From Oceanobacillus arenosus (lineage in GTDB: Bacteria > Bacillota > Bacilli > Bacillales > Amphibacillaceae): 64,000 nucleotides of DNA. The notes beneath the pieces were generated by a model. It was not told where the DNA came from, did not search any database, and worked only from the letters and a program-made list of their open reading frames with translations. Positions 17,529 through 24,928 of this stretch are shown piece after piece (position 1 is the stretch's first letter; the number at the start of each line of letters is the position of its first letter). The position numbers and the translations under genes were made by a program. The stretch lies in assembly GCF_003369575.1 (NCBI RefSeq), contig NZ_PIOC01000033.1, positions 62,001-126,000 on the forward strand. The letters are read 5' to 3'.

Positions 17529-17648
17529 TTATTCTGATTTGTAATGTGTAGGAATTCCTATATAATTCGTTTTCCTATTCATGGAATATGCCGTTACTGC
17601 AACAATTAATCCTATCGCCATTGCAGCTATGTTCTTATACTTCACCAT
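17529..17648 (-). CDS. 39-residue membrane peptide at the end of the RibB operon
   Basis: The frame MVKYKNIAAMAIGLIVAVTA continues to YKSE and gives a single transmembrane segment (about 5-21) with a polar, tyrosine-containing C-terminus. GGAGG sits six bases before the ATG, and the ATG overlaps the last codons of the SDR gene, so it is the fifth member of the operon. It is too short for routine ORF calling and I recognise no family. Convergent with cdaS, whose terminator begins right after. Confidence 0.55.
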   Translation of the reverse strand: MVKYKNIAAMAIGLIVAVTAYSMNRKTNYIGIPTHYKSE

Positions 17649-18382
17649 CTATGACCTCCATCGACACGTATGACTTCTCCATTAATAAAATTACTTAATC
17701 CAGAAGCTAGAAATAATACTGTTCCAGCTATATCACTAACTTTACCAGGTTCTCCTTTGAGGATAGATTCTAATTTGAACGAGTGATTTCCTGGTATGTC
17801 TTTTGTCATCTCAGTCGTTATTATACCAGGTGCCACAGCATTAGCCGAAATTCCTTTGCTGCTGTATTCTTGTGCAATTGTTCTTGTTAGACCAATCAAT
17901 CCTGCCTTGGCGGATGCATAATTTGCTTGTCCTTTATTGCCCAAAAGTCCTGATATGGAGGATATATTAATAATTTTTCCTTTTCTATGTCTCATCATTT
18001 TTCGGATCGCAAATTTTGAACACAAGAATGGTCCTGTCAAATTCGTTTGAATAACATTATTCCAAGTATCCAATGACATATTGACTAGAAATGAATCTTG
18101 AATTATCCCAGCGTTATTCACCAAGATATCAATTTGATTATACTTATCAACCGTAAAGTCAATCATTTCTTTAGCGTTTTCTTCTTTGCTGATATCTCCT
18201 TTATATAAAGCAGCTCTTCCACCGAATGATTCAATTTCTTCAATTACTTGATTAGCTCCAATATCATTTGTTGCATAGTTTGCTACCACCTTAGCACCTT
18301 CTTTTGCGAAAGTTAAGGCAATTTCTTTTCCTATTCCACTTGAAGCTCCCGTTACAATGGCTACTTTATCTTGAAGCAACAT
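17642..18382 (-). CDS. SDR-family oxidoreductase, FabG-like
   Basis: A 246-residue classical short-chain dehydrogenase, the length of 3-oxoacyl-ACP reductase FabG. Cofactor motif TGASSGIG at 11-18, NNAG at 89-92, catalytic Ser142 (NISSISG), Tyr155 and Lys159 (YASAK). The IDILVNNAGI and RVDGGHRW segments are typical of NADP-dependent FabG. The ATG at 18382 lies 17 bases inside the preceding gene, so the two are coupled. Its neighbour PlsC makes a lipid role plausible; whether it reduces an acyl-ACP or another ketone is unknown. It is not in a fatty-acid synthesis cluster. Confidence 0.85.
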   Translation of the reverse strand: MLLQDKVAIVTGASSGIGKEIALTFAKEGAKVVANYATNDIGANQVIEEIESFGGRAALYKGDISKEENAKEMIDFTVDKYNQIDILVNNAGIIQDSFLVNMSLDTWNNVIQTNLTGPFLCSKFAIRKMMRHRKGKIINISSISGLLGNKGQANYASAKAGLIGLTRTIAQEYSSKGISANAVAPGIITTEMTKDIPGNHSFKLESILKGEPGKVSDIAGTVLFLASGLSNFINGEVIRVDGGHRW

Positions 18383-18980
18383 ACTCTTTGCTCTCCCTCT
18401 TGAATTTATCAACTAATATCTGAAAATTTTTTAAGCAAGTGAAGGAGGTAGCATTGTTTAATAGTGTTGTAAAAATGATTACCCCTTGATTGCCTATCTG
18501 GAAGGATATAGACTCTGGTTTTGCTTCTATCATGGCATCACCTTGCTCATAACACCTATTTGGAAAACTACTGGCCAATTTAGGTAAATCCTTTAAATCG
18601 TGAATTAGCCAATTATAAGGAGAATACTCTATATCAATAATAGATTCATCTGTTACTATGTTGAGATCATTTAGGGACTGTCTAGTAATTTCTTCCTTAC
18701 AAATAGTTGTTGAAATGATTTTCTCAGGGTCTACCAAAGAAGTGATGACCGTTCCACCATCTTTTAGATAGTGATAAATTTGCTCTTTTTGATAATTGGT
18801 TGGAAGGATTCCTTTGAATTCAAAAGTAGGGGAGAAATAGGAATTTCTTTCCCACTTCTCCCTTTCTGACCCCTCCGCCAGAACAAATATCGTATCATTG
18901 CTGGAAAGAGTTGAAAAATCAAATTTTGGATTTGCATCAAAAACACTCTTAATTTTATTAAATCCTATAGTGACAATCAT
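18366..18980 (-). CDS. Unrecognised protein in the TetR/RibB operon
   Basis: A 204-residue soluble protein; I do not recognise a family. It has no signal or transmembrane segment. Two hydrophobic strands followed by turns (IYHYLKDGGTVITSLVDPEK near 68-85 and QGVIIFTTLLNNA near 168-182) give the look of an alpha/beta Rossmann or amidotransferase-like fold, which is only an impression. AAGGAGG precedes the ATG. It lies between the acyltransferase and SDR genes and overlaps the latter. It is the least explained part of this operon. Confidence 0.75.
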   Translation of the reverse strand: MIVTIGFNKIKSVFDANPKFDFSTLSSNDTIFVLAEGSEREKWERNSYFSPTFEFKGILPTNYQKEQIYHYLKDGGTVITSLVDPEKIISTTICKEEITRQSLNDLNIVTDESIIDIEYSPYNWLIHDLKDLPKLASSFPNRCYEQGDAMIEAKPESISFQIGNQGVIIFTTLLNNATSFTCLKNFQILVDKFKRESKEYVASR

Positions 18981-19027
18981 TTTCGTCTACTTCCTCCTTA
19001 CATCGTTAAGCAACTGAGCTAAAATTG

Positions 19028-20296
19028 TTAACTATGTAATACTCTGTTTTGGCTTTGTAAACACTTTTTAACTATTCCATCGTCTAAATGGAATTTAGGA
19101 TCCATTCGCATAATCATTGCTAGTGATTCTAATTTTCGCCTACTGTCAACATCTGAGTTAGTTGGAATATCAAGTGACTCCAAAAGCACTTTTTTAGCTT
19201 GCTCTAATTTATTGACTTTCATTAAAGATTTTGCAAAACCAATCTTTATATATACTTCAGATTCTAATTCATTTGCTTTTTGAAAATAATCTATCGCTTT
19301 TTGAACATTTCCACCAAAAAACGCAGGCAATACCAGATATAAATAGCCGAGTGCATAATAGTTTGGTCCGAAAGTGGAATCAAGTTTGATAGACTTAAAT
19401 AACAATGCTCGGGCTTTATATAAAGCCCGAATTTTACCTATACTACTACCTGTGTTGATTCCGATTCTTGCTACAGCCCTAGCTTTTTCAAAAATGGCTT
19501 TCGTATTATTCGGTTTCTCTTGTAAAACTTGGTCGGAAATATATAATACCCGTTTATGGAATTGATTTGGCTTCATAACATCATTCGGATATTGCCTAAT
19601 TCCGCGCTCATTGTACTCGTGTGCTGTTTTAACCATTTCCTCTATATATTCATCTTTCTGTGTAGGAAGAGGAATAAGATCCTTATTCTGGTTTCCACTA
19701 AGAGTAGAAAGTTGATTCATTAACTTCGTATGAATATGGTTAATGTCACCTTTATCATTCGACTTTTCCCATTTAATAGGTTCTCCTATATTAATGGAAA
19801 CCTTTTTAAAACGGGGGCGATGGATCTTCTTTGGTAAAACATCAAAGGAACCAATAATTCCAATTGGAACGATGGGAACGTTTGCCATGTTCGCTATCCT
19901 AACAGCGCCTTGCTTACCGGCATACATTTTTCCAGTCGGGGTCCTTGTTCCCTCAGGGTGAATACAAACAATTCCATCCTGTTTCAATAGTTTGATAATT
20001 AATTTTATAGTCCCTGTATCCGCTTCTCCTCGATCGACTGGAATACCACCAACAGCAAGATGGAACTTTTTCCAAAAGAGAGAGTTAAATGATTCCTTTT
20101 TAGTCATGGCATAAATCGGCTTATTACGATGTGTTTTTATTATAGACATAATGATATAGTGATCTAAATAGCTTGAATGATTAGCCGAAATAATATAAGA
20201 GCCATTTTTAGGCAAAGATTCTAAGCCTTTAATATCTTTAATAAAAATCTTTCCAACAATAGAACTGATAAGAGAGTGTAGGATTTTTTCTAACAT
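19028..20296 (-). CDS. PlsC-type acyltransferase with C-terminal TPR region
   Basis: A 422-residue protein. The first half is a 1-acylglycerol-3-phosphate O-acyltransferase-type domain with NHSSYLD (His40, Asp45 of the HX4D catalytic motif), GGIPVDRG at 83-90 and PEGTRT at 114-119, followed by VPIVPIGI. The second half (about 270-410) is helical with TPR-like repeats (NYYALGYLYLVLPAFF, KAIDYFQKANELE, VYIKIGFAKSLMKV). PlsC itself is usually about 200-240 residues, so this is a fusion that may dock a partner. GAGAGGAAG precedes the ATG at 20296. The acyl acceptor is unknown. Confidence 0.82.
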   Translation of the reverse strand: MLEKILHSLISSIVGKIFIKDIKGLESLPKNGSYIISANHSSYLDHYIIMSIIKTHRNKPIYAMTKKESFNSLFWKKFHLAVGGIPVDRGEADTGTIKLIIKLLKQDGIVCIHPEGTRTPTGKMYAGKQGAVRIANMANVPIVPIGIIGSFDVLPKKIHRPRFKKVSINIGEPIKWEKSNDKGDINHIHTKLMNQLSTLSGNQNKDLIPLPTQKDEYIEEMVKTAHEYNERGIRQYPNDVMKPNQFHKRVLYISDQVLQEKPNNTKAIFEKARAVARIGINTGSSIGKIRALYKARALLFKSIKLDSTFGPNYYALGYLYLVLPAFFGGNVQKAIDYFQKANELESEVYIKIGFAKSLMKVNKLEQAKKVLLESLDIPTNSDVDSRRKLESLAMIMRMDPKFHLDDGIVKKCLQSQNRVLHS

Positions 20297-20312
20297 ATAG
20301 TCAGACTTCCTC

Positions 20313-20963
20313 TCATCCAAATACTAATTCTTTAGCTTCTTGCTTATCATATTTGAGTCGATATTCTTTTAGGGATTCGATTGTAATATACGGTAGATTG
20401 AACAGACTCTTCATTTCCATTAACTCCTCTTGTCGAGCCATCTTTCCATTGGGTGATATGATTTCAACAATAACGGCTGCTGCTTTGTATCCAGCTAATC
20501 TTGCTAAATCAGTAGAAGCCTCGGTATGTCCAGTTCTAGTCAAGACTCCGCCATCTCTAGCGGTTAAAGGGAAAATATGACCTGGTCGCAAAAGGTCTTC
20601 AGGGTGTGTTTCTTCATCAATTGCCACTTGAATGGTTTTGGCTCTATCCCAAGCAGAAATTCCTGTTGTTACTCCAAATTTCGGGTGAGCATCAATAGAA
20701 ACGGTGAATGCTGTACGCATCGATTCTGTATTGTTTTGAACCATTTGAGGAATACCAAGCTTCCGTGCAATCTGTTCTTCCATCGGCATACAGACTAGAC
20801 CCTTTGCTTGGGAAATCATAAAATTGATTTTTTCAGGCGTGATTAATTCGGCAATACCAACTAAATCTCCTTCATTTTCACGATCTTCATCATCAGAAAC
20901 AATGATTAAACCACCATTTCCCATCACTTCTAATGCTGTTTCAACTGAATCAAATTTACCCAT
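20313..20963 (-). CDS. ribB: 3,4-dihydroxy-2-butanone 4-phosphate synthase (RibB)
   Basis: A 216-residue stand-alone RibB, which converts ribulose 5-phosphate to the four-carbon precursor of riboflavin. The motifs are intact: DDEDRENEGDL at 24-34, MPMEEQIARKLGIPQM, FGVTTGISAWDRA and RPGHIFPLTARDGGV with the catalytic TGHTEASTDLA. Bacillus normally has a RibBA fusion in an FMN-riboswitch operon. Here RibB heads an operon with lipid-type genes, no other rib gene and no FMN element. A palindromic TetR operator lies upstream, and AGGAGGG precedes the ATG. Either a second, specially regulated RibB or a redirected enzyme. Confidence 0.93.
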   Translation of the reverse strand: MGKFDSVETALEVMGNGGLIIVSDDEDRENEGDLVGIAELITPEKINFMISQAKGLVCMPMEEQIARKLGIPQMVQNNTESMRTAFTVSIDAHPKFGVTTGISAWDRAKTIQVAIDEETHPEDLLRPGHIFPLTARDGGVLTRTGHTEASTDLARLAGYKAAAVIVEIISPNGKMARQEELMEMKSLFNLPYITIESLKEYRLKYDKQEAKELVFG

Positions 20964-20986
20964 TCTTAACCCTCCTAGAATTTAGC

Positions 20987-21002
20987 GGGTGACTGGTCAC
21001 CC
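20987..21002. promoter_or_regulatory. TetR-type operator upstream of ribB
   Basis: GGGTGACTGGTCACCC is a near-perfect palindrome 24 bases upstream of ribB. It is nearly identical to the site upstream of the tetR gene at 21652-21669, so the same regulator probably binds both. Confidence 0.75.
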
Positions 21003-21029
21003 ATTTTATATTTAAAAAAATATATTCCT

Positions 21030-21632
21030 CTATTCTTGATCCTTACAATAGGTCAACCCATTCTTAATAAAATTTAGAATGTATTCAATCTTCTCGTCCG
21101 AATTTAATTCCCCGAGAAACGGCTTTGGTTGAATGCTTGGCAAGAGTAAAACAACCATCGATAAAATTAAGTAAGCTGATTCTGTTGGGTGAGAGGTATA
21201 GAATATCTTCTTTTTCACTCCTTCCTCAATAATGTCACATAAAGGTTGTTTGAGTTTTTCAAATATAGGAAATACCTCATCTGGAAAATCTGGATGGTTT
21301 TGAAATTGATATCGAGACCAAAGAATTATATATGGTAAGGATTCTTCTTCTAATTTGAAGAGAGACTCTATTACCATTTTAAGCTTTTCTAGTAAAGGCC
21401 CGTCATTCGTTTCAATCTCCTCAGAAGATTCATTGATCTTTTCAACCACTTTTTCCATTGTAGCTAGATAAAGATCCTTTTTCGTTTTGAAATAAAGATA
21501 GATTGAACCTTTCCCAATTCCTGACAGAGTGGCAATTTCATTAATATTTGAATTATCATATCCTTTATCTGCGAACTCTTTTGCTGCTATATCTAGGATG
21601 TGTTCCTTTTTCTTTAACTTTAAATCGCTCAT
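21030..21632 (-). CDS. TetR/AcrR family repressor of the RibB-acyltransferase operon
   Basis: A 200-residue regulator with a TetR-type N-terminal helix-turn-helix (about 10-56: NINEIATLSGIGKGSIYLYF then KTKKDLYLAT) and a helical ligand-binding domain. The motif resembles the FadR/YsiA-like branch that senses acyl compounds, but the ligand cannot be read from the sequence. Matching palindromes lie before this gene and before ribB, so it very likely represses itself and the operon downstream. AGAAGGGG precedes the ATG. Confidence 0.88.
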   Translation of the reverse strand: MSDLKLKKKEHILDIAAKEFADKGYDNSNINEIATLSGIGKGSIYLYFKTKKDLYLATMEKVVEKINESSEEIETNDGPLLEKLKMVIESLFKLEEESLPYIILWSRYQFQNHPDFPDEVFPIFEKLKQPLCDIIEEGVKKKIFYTSHPTESAYLILSMVVLLLPSIQPKPFLGELNSDEKIEYILNFIKNGLTYCKDQE

Positions 21633-21651
21633 ACTTTTTCCCCTTCTAATG

Positions 21652-21669
21652 TGGGTGACCGGTCACCCA
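21652..21669. promoter_or_regulatory. TetR-type operator upstream of the regulator gene
   Basis: TGGGTGACCGGTCACCCA is a perfect 18-base palindrome 20 bases before the tetR start, where it would block transcription. It shares 15 of 16 core bases with the ribB operator. Confidence 0.8.
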
Positions 21670-21720
21670 TTTATATCTTAAACTAAATTATCAGAATATG
21701 TCAATGCTTTTATAATTAAT

Positions 21721-22173
21721 TTAAACCATGAATAATTCTCTATTACTTTCAAGAGTATCTTTTAAAACAAGCAAGTTGCCTTTGACCTCGCTTTTAATTT
21801 TATTTTGCATAATATTAAATATCATGTTACTTGCACCCAATGGCGTAAGTTCCGCTTTATTTGTTAGCAATGTTACATCTCCACCCTTCGGCGTGAGTTC
21901 ATACATCATCTTATATGAGAAATAATTACCCCTTGCTACAAACGATAATTTGCTCAATGGTATAAATTCTTCCACTGTTATTTCTTCTAATCCTTGCATA
22001 CCTTGATTTCTCTTTAAAATATAACGAGAACCCACCACACCCTCGCTTGAGTGTGCTCTTGAGATACTTTCAACTGCATAATTCCAGGTAGAGAAGTTCT
22101 CCAACCTACCTAAAAAATCAAATACGTTTTGGATGTTTTTATTGATATTTAAGGAATTGCTAAATTGAATCAA
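21721..22173 (-). CDS. SRPBCC-fold protein (START/polyketide-cyclase-like)
   Basis: A 150-residue protein of the SRPBCC superfamily, which forms a deep hydrophobic ligand cavity. Typical signs are the N-terminal FSNSLNINKNIQNVFDFLGR, LENFSTWNYAVESI, and a C-terminal amphipathic helix (MIFNIMQNKIKSEVKGNLLVLKDTL). It starts with TTG, preceded by AAGGAGGAG at the right spacing. It is the second gene after an ArsR-type regulator, a common pairing. The ligand is unknown; it stands next to the lipid-type operon, but that may be accidental. Confidence 0.8.
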   Translation of the reverse strand: MIQFSNSLNINKNIQNVFDFLGRLENFSTWNYAVESISRAHSSEGVVGSRYILKRNQGMQGLEEITVEEFIPLSKLSFVARGNYFSYKMMYELTPKGGDVTLLTNKAELTPLGASNMIFNIMQNKIKSEVKGNLLVLKDTLESNRELFMV

Positions 22174-22218
22174 TGTGACTCCTCCTTAATATTTTAAATA
22201 TAGATATTGCTGGTCTTT

Positions 22219-22527
22219 CTAAGAATTGCAGCTATTCTCAACTTCACTAATTAATCCTTTTAGTTTCTTTAAGGAGTCTTTAGCGTCTAGGGAATACACG
22301 TTGTTTTTCCCCATCTTATCCATTCTAATAATGTTAGATTCTTTCAAGATCTTCAAATGATGTGAAACTGCTGGCCGTGATAGCTCTGTTAGAGCGGTTA
22401 TTTCACCAACGTTCAATTCCCCATTGCTAGCCAAAATAATAATAATGTCTTGTCTTACTGGATCACCTAATGCTTGCAATAATGTCAAATTCTCTCTAAA
22501 CAGAGTAAGTAAAGATTCATTGCTAAT
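22219..22527 (-). CDS. ArsR-family regulator, apparent ATT start
   Basis: A winged-helix repressor with LTLLQALGDPVRQDIIIILA and the recognition helix SRPAVSHHLKILKES; no metal-binding cysteine pair (ELCVCDL-type) is seen, so it is not an arsenic sensor of the classic kind. The only conventional in-frame start is TTG at 22488, which trims the first helix and has a poor ribosome site. An ATT at 22527 restores a normal N-terminus (ISNESLLTLFREN) and has GAAGGTG six bases upstream. I chose it, giving 102 residues. It heads an operon with the SRPBCC gene. Confidence 0.75.
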   Translation of the reverse strand: MSNESLLTLFRENLTLLQALGDPVRQDIIIILASNGELNVGEITALTELSRPAVSHHLKILKESNIIRMDKMGKNNVYSLDAKDSLKKLKGLISEVENSCNS

Positions 22528-22934
22528 TCATTTCACCTTCTTTCTTTTGTTTTATTGGTTTACAAGATTAAACCTATAAACATGTTATAACATATTCATT
22601 TTACAAAAAGCAAGTGGAATATGATGTTGATGATGACGATCTAGATGATTAATTTTAAATAGGTACGCATCTATTACAATAATGAAGACTGTTGTATGTT
22701 GAAAATACAACATTTTGTAGCTTTAGAATAAAGTTTGTAATTATTGCTTTAGCTTTAATAAGAAAATTGACCAGAATCTCTTAATAAAGGTCCTTTTTGT
22801 GTTAAGTAAATATGGTATACACTATAAATTGACAGACCAACTGACGTATGAATTGGCATACGTCAGTTGGTCTGTCATTTAATTAATATATACCTCAAAA
22901 CGGAACCCTTTATCGGAATATCGAGGCTGCTTTC
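22528..22934. other. Intergenic region with a 21-bp perfect hairpin and a short acidic frame end
   Basis: Apart from the hairpin at 22830-22877, nothing functional is clear. At about 22615-22650 one forward frame reads VEYDVDDDDLDD before a stop, which looks like the acidic tail of a lost protein; it has no start and is short enough to be chance. Confidence 0.3.
22830..22877 (-). terminator. Terminator-like perfect hairpin downstream of the helicase gene
   Basis: A 21-bp perfect stem (22830-22850 with 22857-22877) closes a six-base loop (AATTGG). It lies 58 bases after the helicase stop on the minus strand. Only a weak T-run (AATTT) follows, so it may also act as an RNA-stabilising or protein-binding element. 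Confidence 0.6.
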
Positions 22935-24302
22935 CTATGCAAATACTGGAGGAATGTCGCTATTCTCATAGCGATGGTCCAGGTCAACGAATTTATTATA
23001 TTCCTTCACAAACGCAAGCTCGACCGTTCCTGTTGGGCCATTACGCTGTTTGGAAATAATGATTTCAATAATATTTTGCTTTTCCGATTCTTTATCATAA
23101 TAATCATCACGATATAAGAATCCGACAATATCCGCATCTTGCTCAATACTACCAGATTCACGAATGTCGGACATCATTGGACGTTTATCTTGACGGGATT
23201 CAACACCACGAGAAAGCTGGGAAAGGGCGATAAGTGGAACCTTCAATTCCCGCGCTAATGCCTTTAATGCACGTGAGATTTCGGATACCTCTTGTTGGCG
23301 GTTTTCCTTTGAATTTACGCTTCCTTGGATTAGCTGTAAGTAGTCAATCATAATCATTCCGAGCCCATGCTCCTGCTTTAGTCGTCTGCATTTGGAGCGA
23401 ATCTCACTCACGCGAACCCCTGGTGAATCATCGATATAGATTCCCGCGTTGGACAAGGATCCCATTGCCATCGTCAATTTACTCCAGTCGTCCGCCTGCA
23501 ATTGCCCATTACGCAAACGTTGTGCATCAATATTTCCCTCTGCACAAAGCATCCGCTGTACAAGCTGCTCCGCACCCATCTCCAGACTAAATATCGCTAC
23601 ATTTTCGTCGGTATTTACTGCTACATTTTGCGCAATATTAAGGGCAAAAGCCGTTTTACCAACAGAAGGACGTGCGGCAATAATGATAAGGTCATTTGGC
23701 TGGAATCCGGAGGTAATCCGGTCTAGGTCTCGGAATCCTGTTGGAACGCCCGTCACATCGCCACTTTGCTGATGGAGCAGTTCAATATTATCATAGACAT
23801 CAATTAAAACATCTTTAATATTTTTAAATGCACCTGTATTTTTCCGACCGGATACTTCAAGAATGTTCTTCTCTGCTTCATTTAACACATCTTCAACTTC
23901 ATCTTCTTTTTCAAAGCTTGAAGTTACAATATCTGTTGCCGTACGAATTAACCGTCGTAATACAGACTTTTCTTCAACAATTTTGCAGTAATATTCAATA
24001 TTGGCAGCTGTTGGCACACTTTCAGCCACTTGTGTCAGATAAACGACACCACCAACCTCATCGATCTGTTTCGCATCATTTAGATAGGATGTTACGGTCA
24101 CGATATCGATTGGCTGCCCAAGATCAGAAAGACGCATCATTGCAGCGAAAATGCGCTGATGCCCTGCACGATAGAAGTCCTCCGGCAATAATATTTCCGA
24201 GGCAGTGGAAAATGCGGACGGCTCTAAAAATATCGCACCAATCACGGATTGCTCCGCTTCTAGATTATGTGGCGGTGTACGATCATTTCCCGATTGGCTC
24301 AT
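22935..24302 (-). CDS. dnaB: Replicative DNA helicase (DnaB; DnaC in B. subtilis)
   Basis: The 455-residue hexameric replicative helicase. The N-terminal domain (PPHNLEAEQSVIGAIFLEP) is joined to a RecA-like motor with Walker A ARPSVGKTAFALN near residue 210, DYLQLI, and the C-terminal SDIRESGSIEQDAD block. It unwinds DNA ahead of the replisome. AAGGAGG precedes the ATG. As in other Bacillaceae it is near rplI and gdpP; a separate terminator lies between it and rplI. Note that B. subtilis calls this gene dnaC. Confidence 0.97.
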   Translation of the reverse strand: MSQSGNDRTPPHNLEAEQSVIGAIFLEPSAFSTASEILLPEDFYRAGHQRIFAAMMRLSDLGQPIDIVTVTSYLNDAKQIDEVGGVVYLTQVAESVPTAANIEYYCKIVEEKSVLRRLIRTATDIVTSSFEKEDEVEDVLNEAEKNILEVSGRKNTGAFKNIKDVLIDVYDNIELLHQQSGDVTGVPTGFRDLDRITSGFQPNDLIIIAARPSVGKTAFALNIAQNVAVNTDENVAIFSLEMGAEQLVQRMLCAEGNIDAQRLRNGQLQADDWSKLTMAMGSLSNAGIYIDDSPGVRVSEIRSKCRRLKQEHGLGMIMIDYLQLIQGSVNSKENRQQEVSEISRALKALARELKVPLIALSQLSRGVESRQDKRPMMSDIRESGSIEQDADIVGFLYRDDYYDKESEKQNIIEIIISKQRNGPTGTVELAFVKEYNKFVDLDHRYENSDIPPVFA

Positions 24303-24410
24303 TACTTTTCCTCCTTAAACCTGTTACATATTTAGAAGGCTAGAATCTAGCGCTAGTCTTTATATGACAGCATATCCTACAAAAACTGGAATAATTCAGT
24401 GAAGAACAGA

Positions 24411-24440
24411 AGAAATCGGCGTGAAAGCCGATTTCTTTTC
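24411..24440. terminator. Hairpin between rplI and the helicase gene
   Basis: AGAAATCGGC (24411-24420) pairs with GCCGATTTCT (24427-24436) around a six-base loop. It follows rplI on the minus strand and precedes the helicase gene, so it probably ends or attenuates the rplI transcript. Confidence 0.6.
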
Positions 24441-24484
24441 CATGCACATTTGAATTTTATTCTTCGTCGAAACCAGTTTCGTAT

Positions 24485-24928
24485 TTACTCTGCTACATGT
24501 ACTTTAATCGAACCAGACACCTCTGGATGTAGCTTGATAGGAACCGTTGTATACCCTAGTGCTCGGATAGGCTCTTCTAATTCGATTTTCCGTTTATCTA
24601 CTTTATATCCATGTTCTTTCTCTAATATATCTGCAATTTGCTTACTCGTAATCGATCCGAATAAACGACCACCTTCACCAGCTTTGGCCTTTATTTCTAC
24701 TGTTAGGTCCGCTAGTTTATCTTTTAGGTTAATGGCTTCTTCCTTTTCCTTTTGTTCCACTTGCGCATCCTTACGCTTTTGTGCATCTAATATTTTCATA
24801 TTGCCTGCTGTTGCTTCTTCAGCAATCTTATTCTTTAATAGATAGTTTCGTGCATAGCCATCCGATACGTTTTTTACCTCGCCTTTCTTACCCTTACCTT
24901 TTACATCTTTTAAAAAAATTACTCTCAT
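24485..24928 (-). CDS. rplI: 50S ribosomal protein L9
   Basis: A 147-residue L9. The N-terminal rRNA-binding motif is intact ([20 protein letters not shown] and DGYARNYLL), followed by the long connecting helix rich in Lys/Glu (about 45-75) and the C-terminal domain. Its ATG overlaps the gdpP stop (ATGA), the same coupled arrangement as B. subtilis yybT-rplI. Confidence 0.97.
   Translation of the reverse strand: MRVIFLKDVKGKGKKGEVKNVSDGYARNYLLKNKIAEEATAGNMKILDAQKRKDAQVEQKEKEEAINLKDKLADLTVEIKAKAGEGGRLFGSITSKQIADILEKEHGYKVDKRKIELEEPIRALGYTTVPIKLHPEVSGSIKVHVAE

Noticed and set aside
17310-17537. 75-codon plus-strand frame after cdaS
   Set aside because: It reads through the strong terminator hairpin and is Cys/Ser/Arg-rich nonsense; the 37-residue frame in another register fits better.
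22600-22652. Short frame ending in an acidic Asp-rich tail
   Set aside because: No start codon or ribosome site and a stop shortly upstream; too short to call a gene or pseudogene.
23828-24343. 171-codon plus-strand frame
   Set aside because: It is antisense to the helicase gene, has no ribosome site and encodes a composition typical of a shadow frame.
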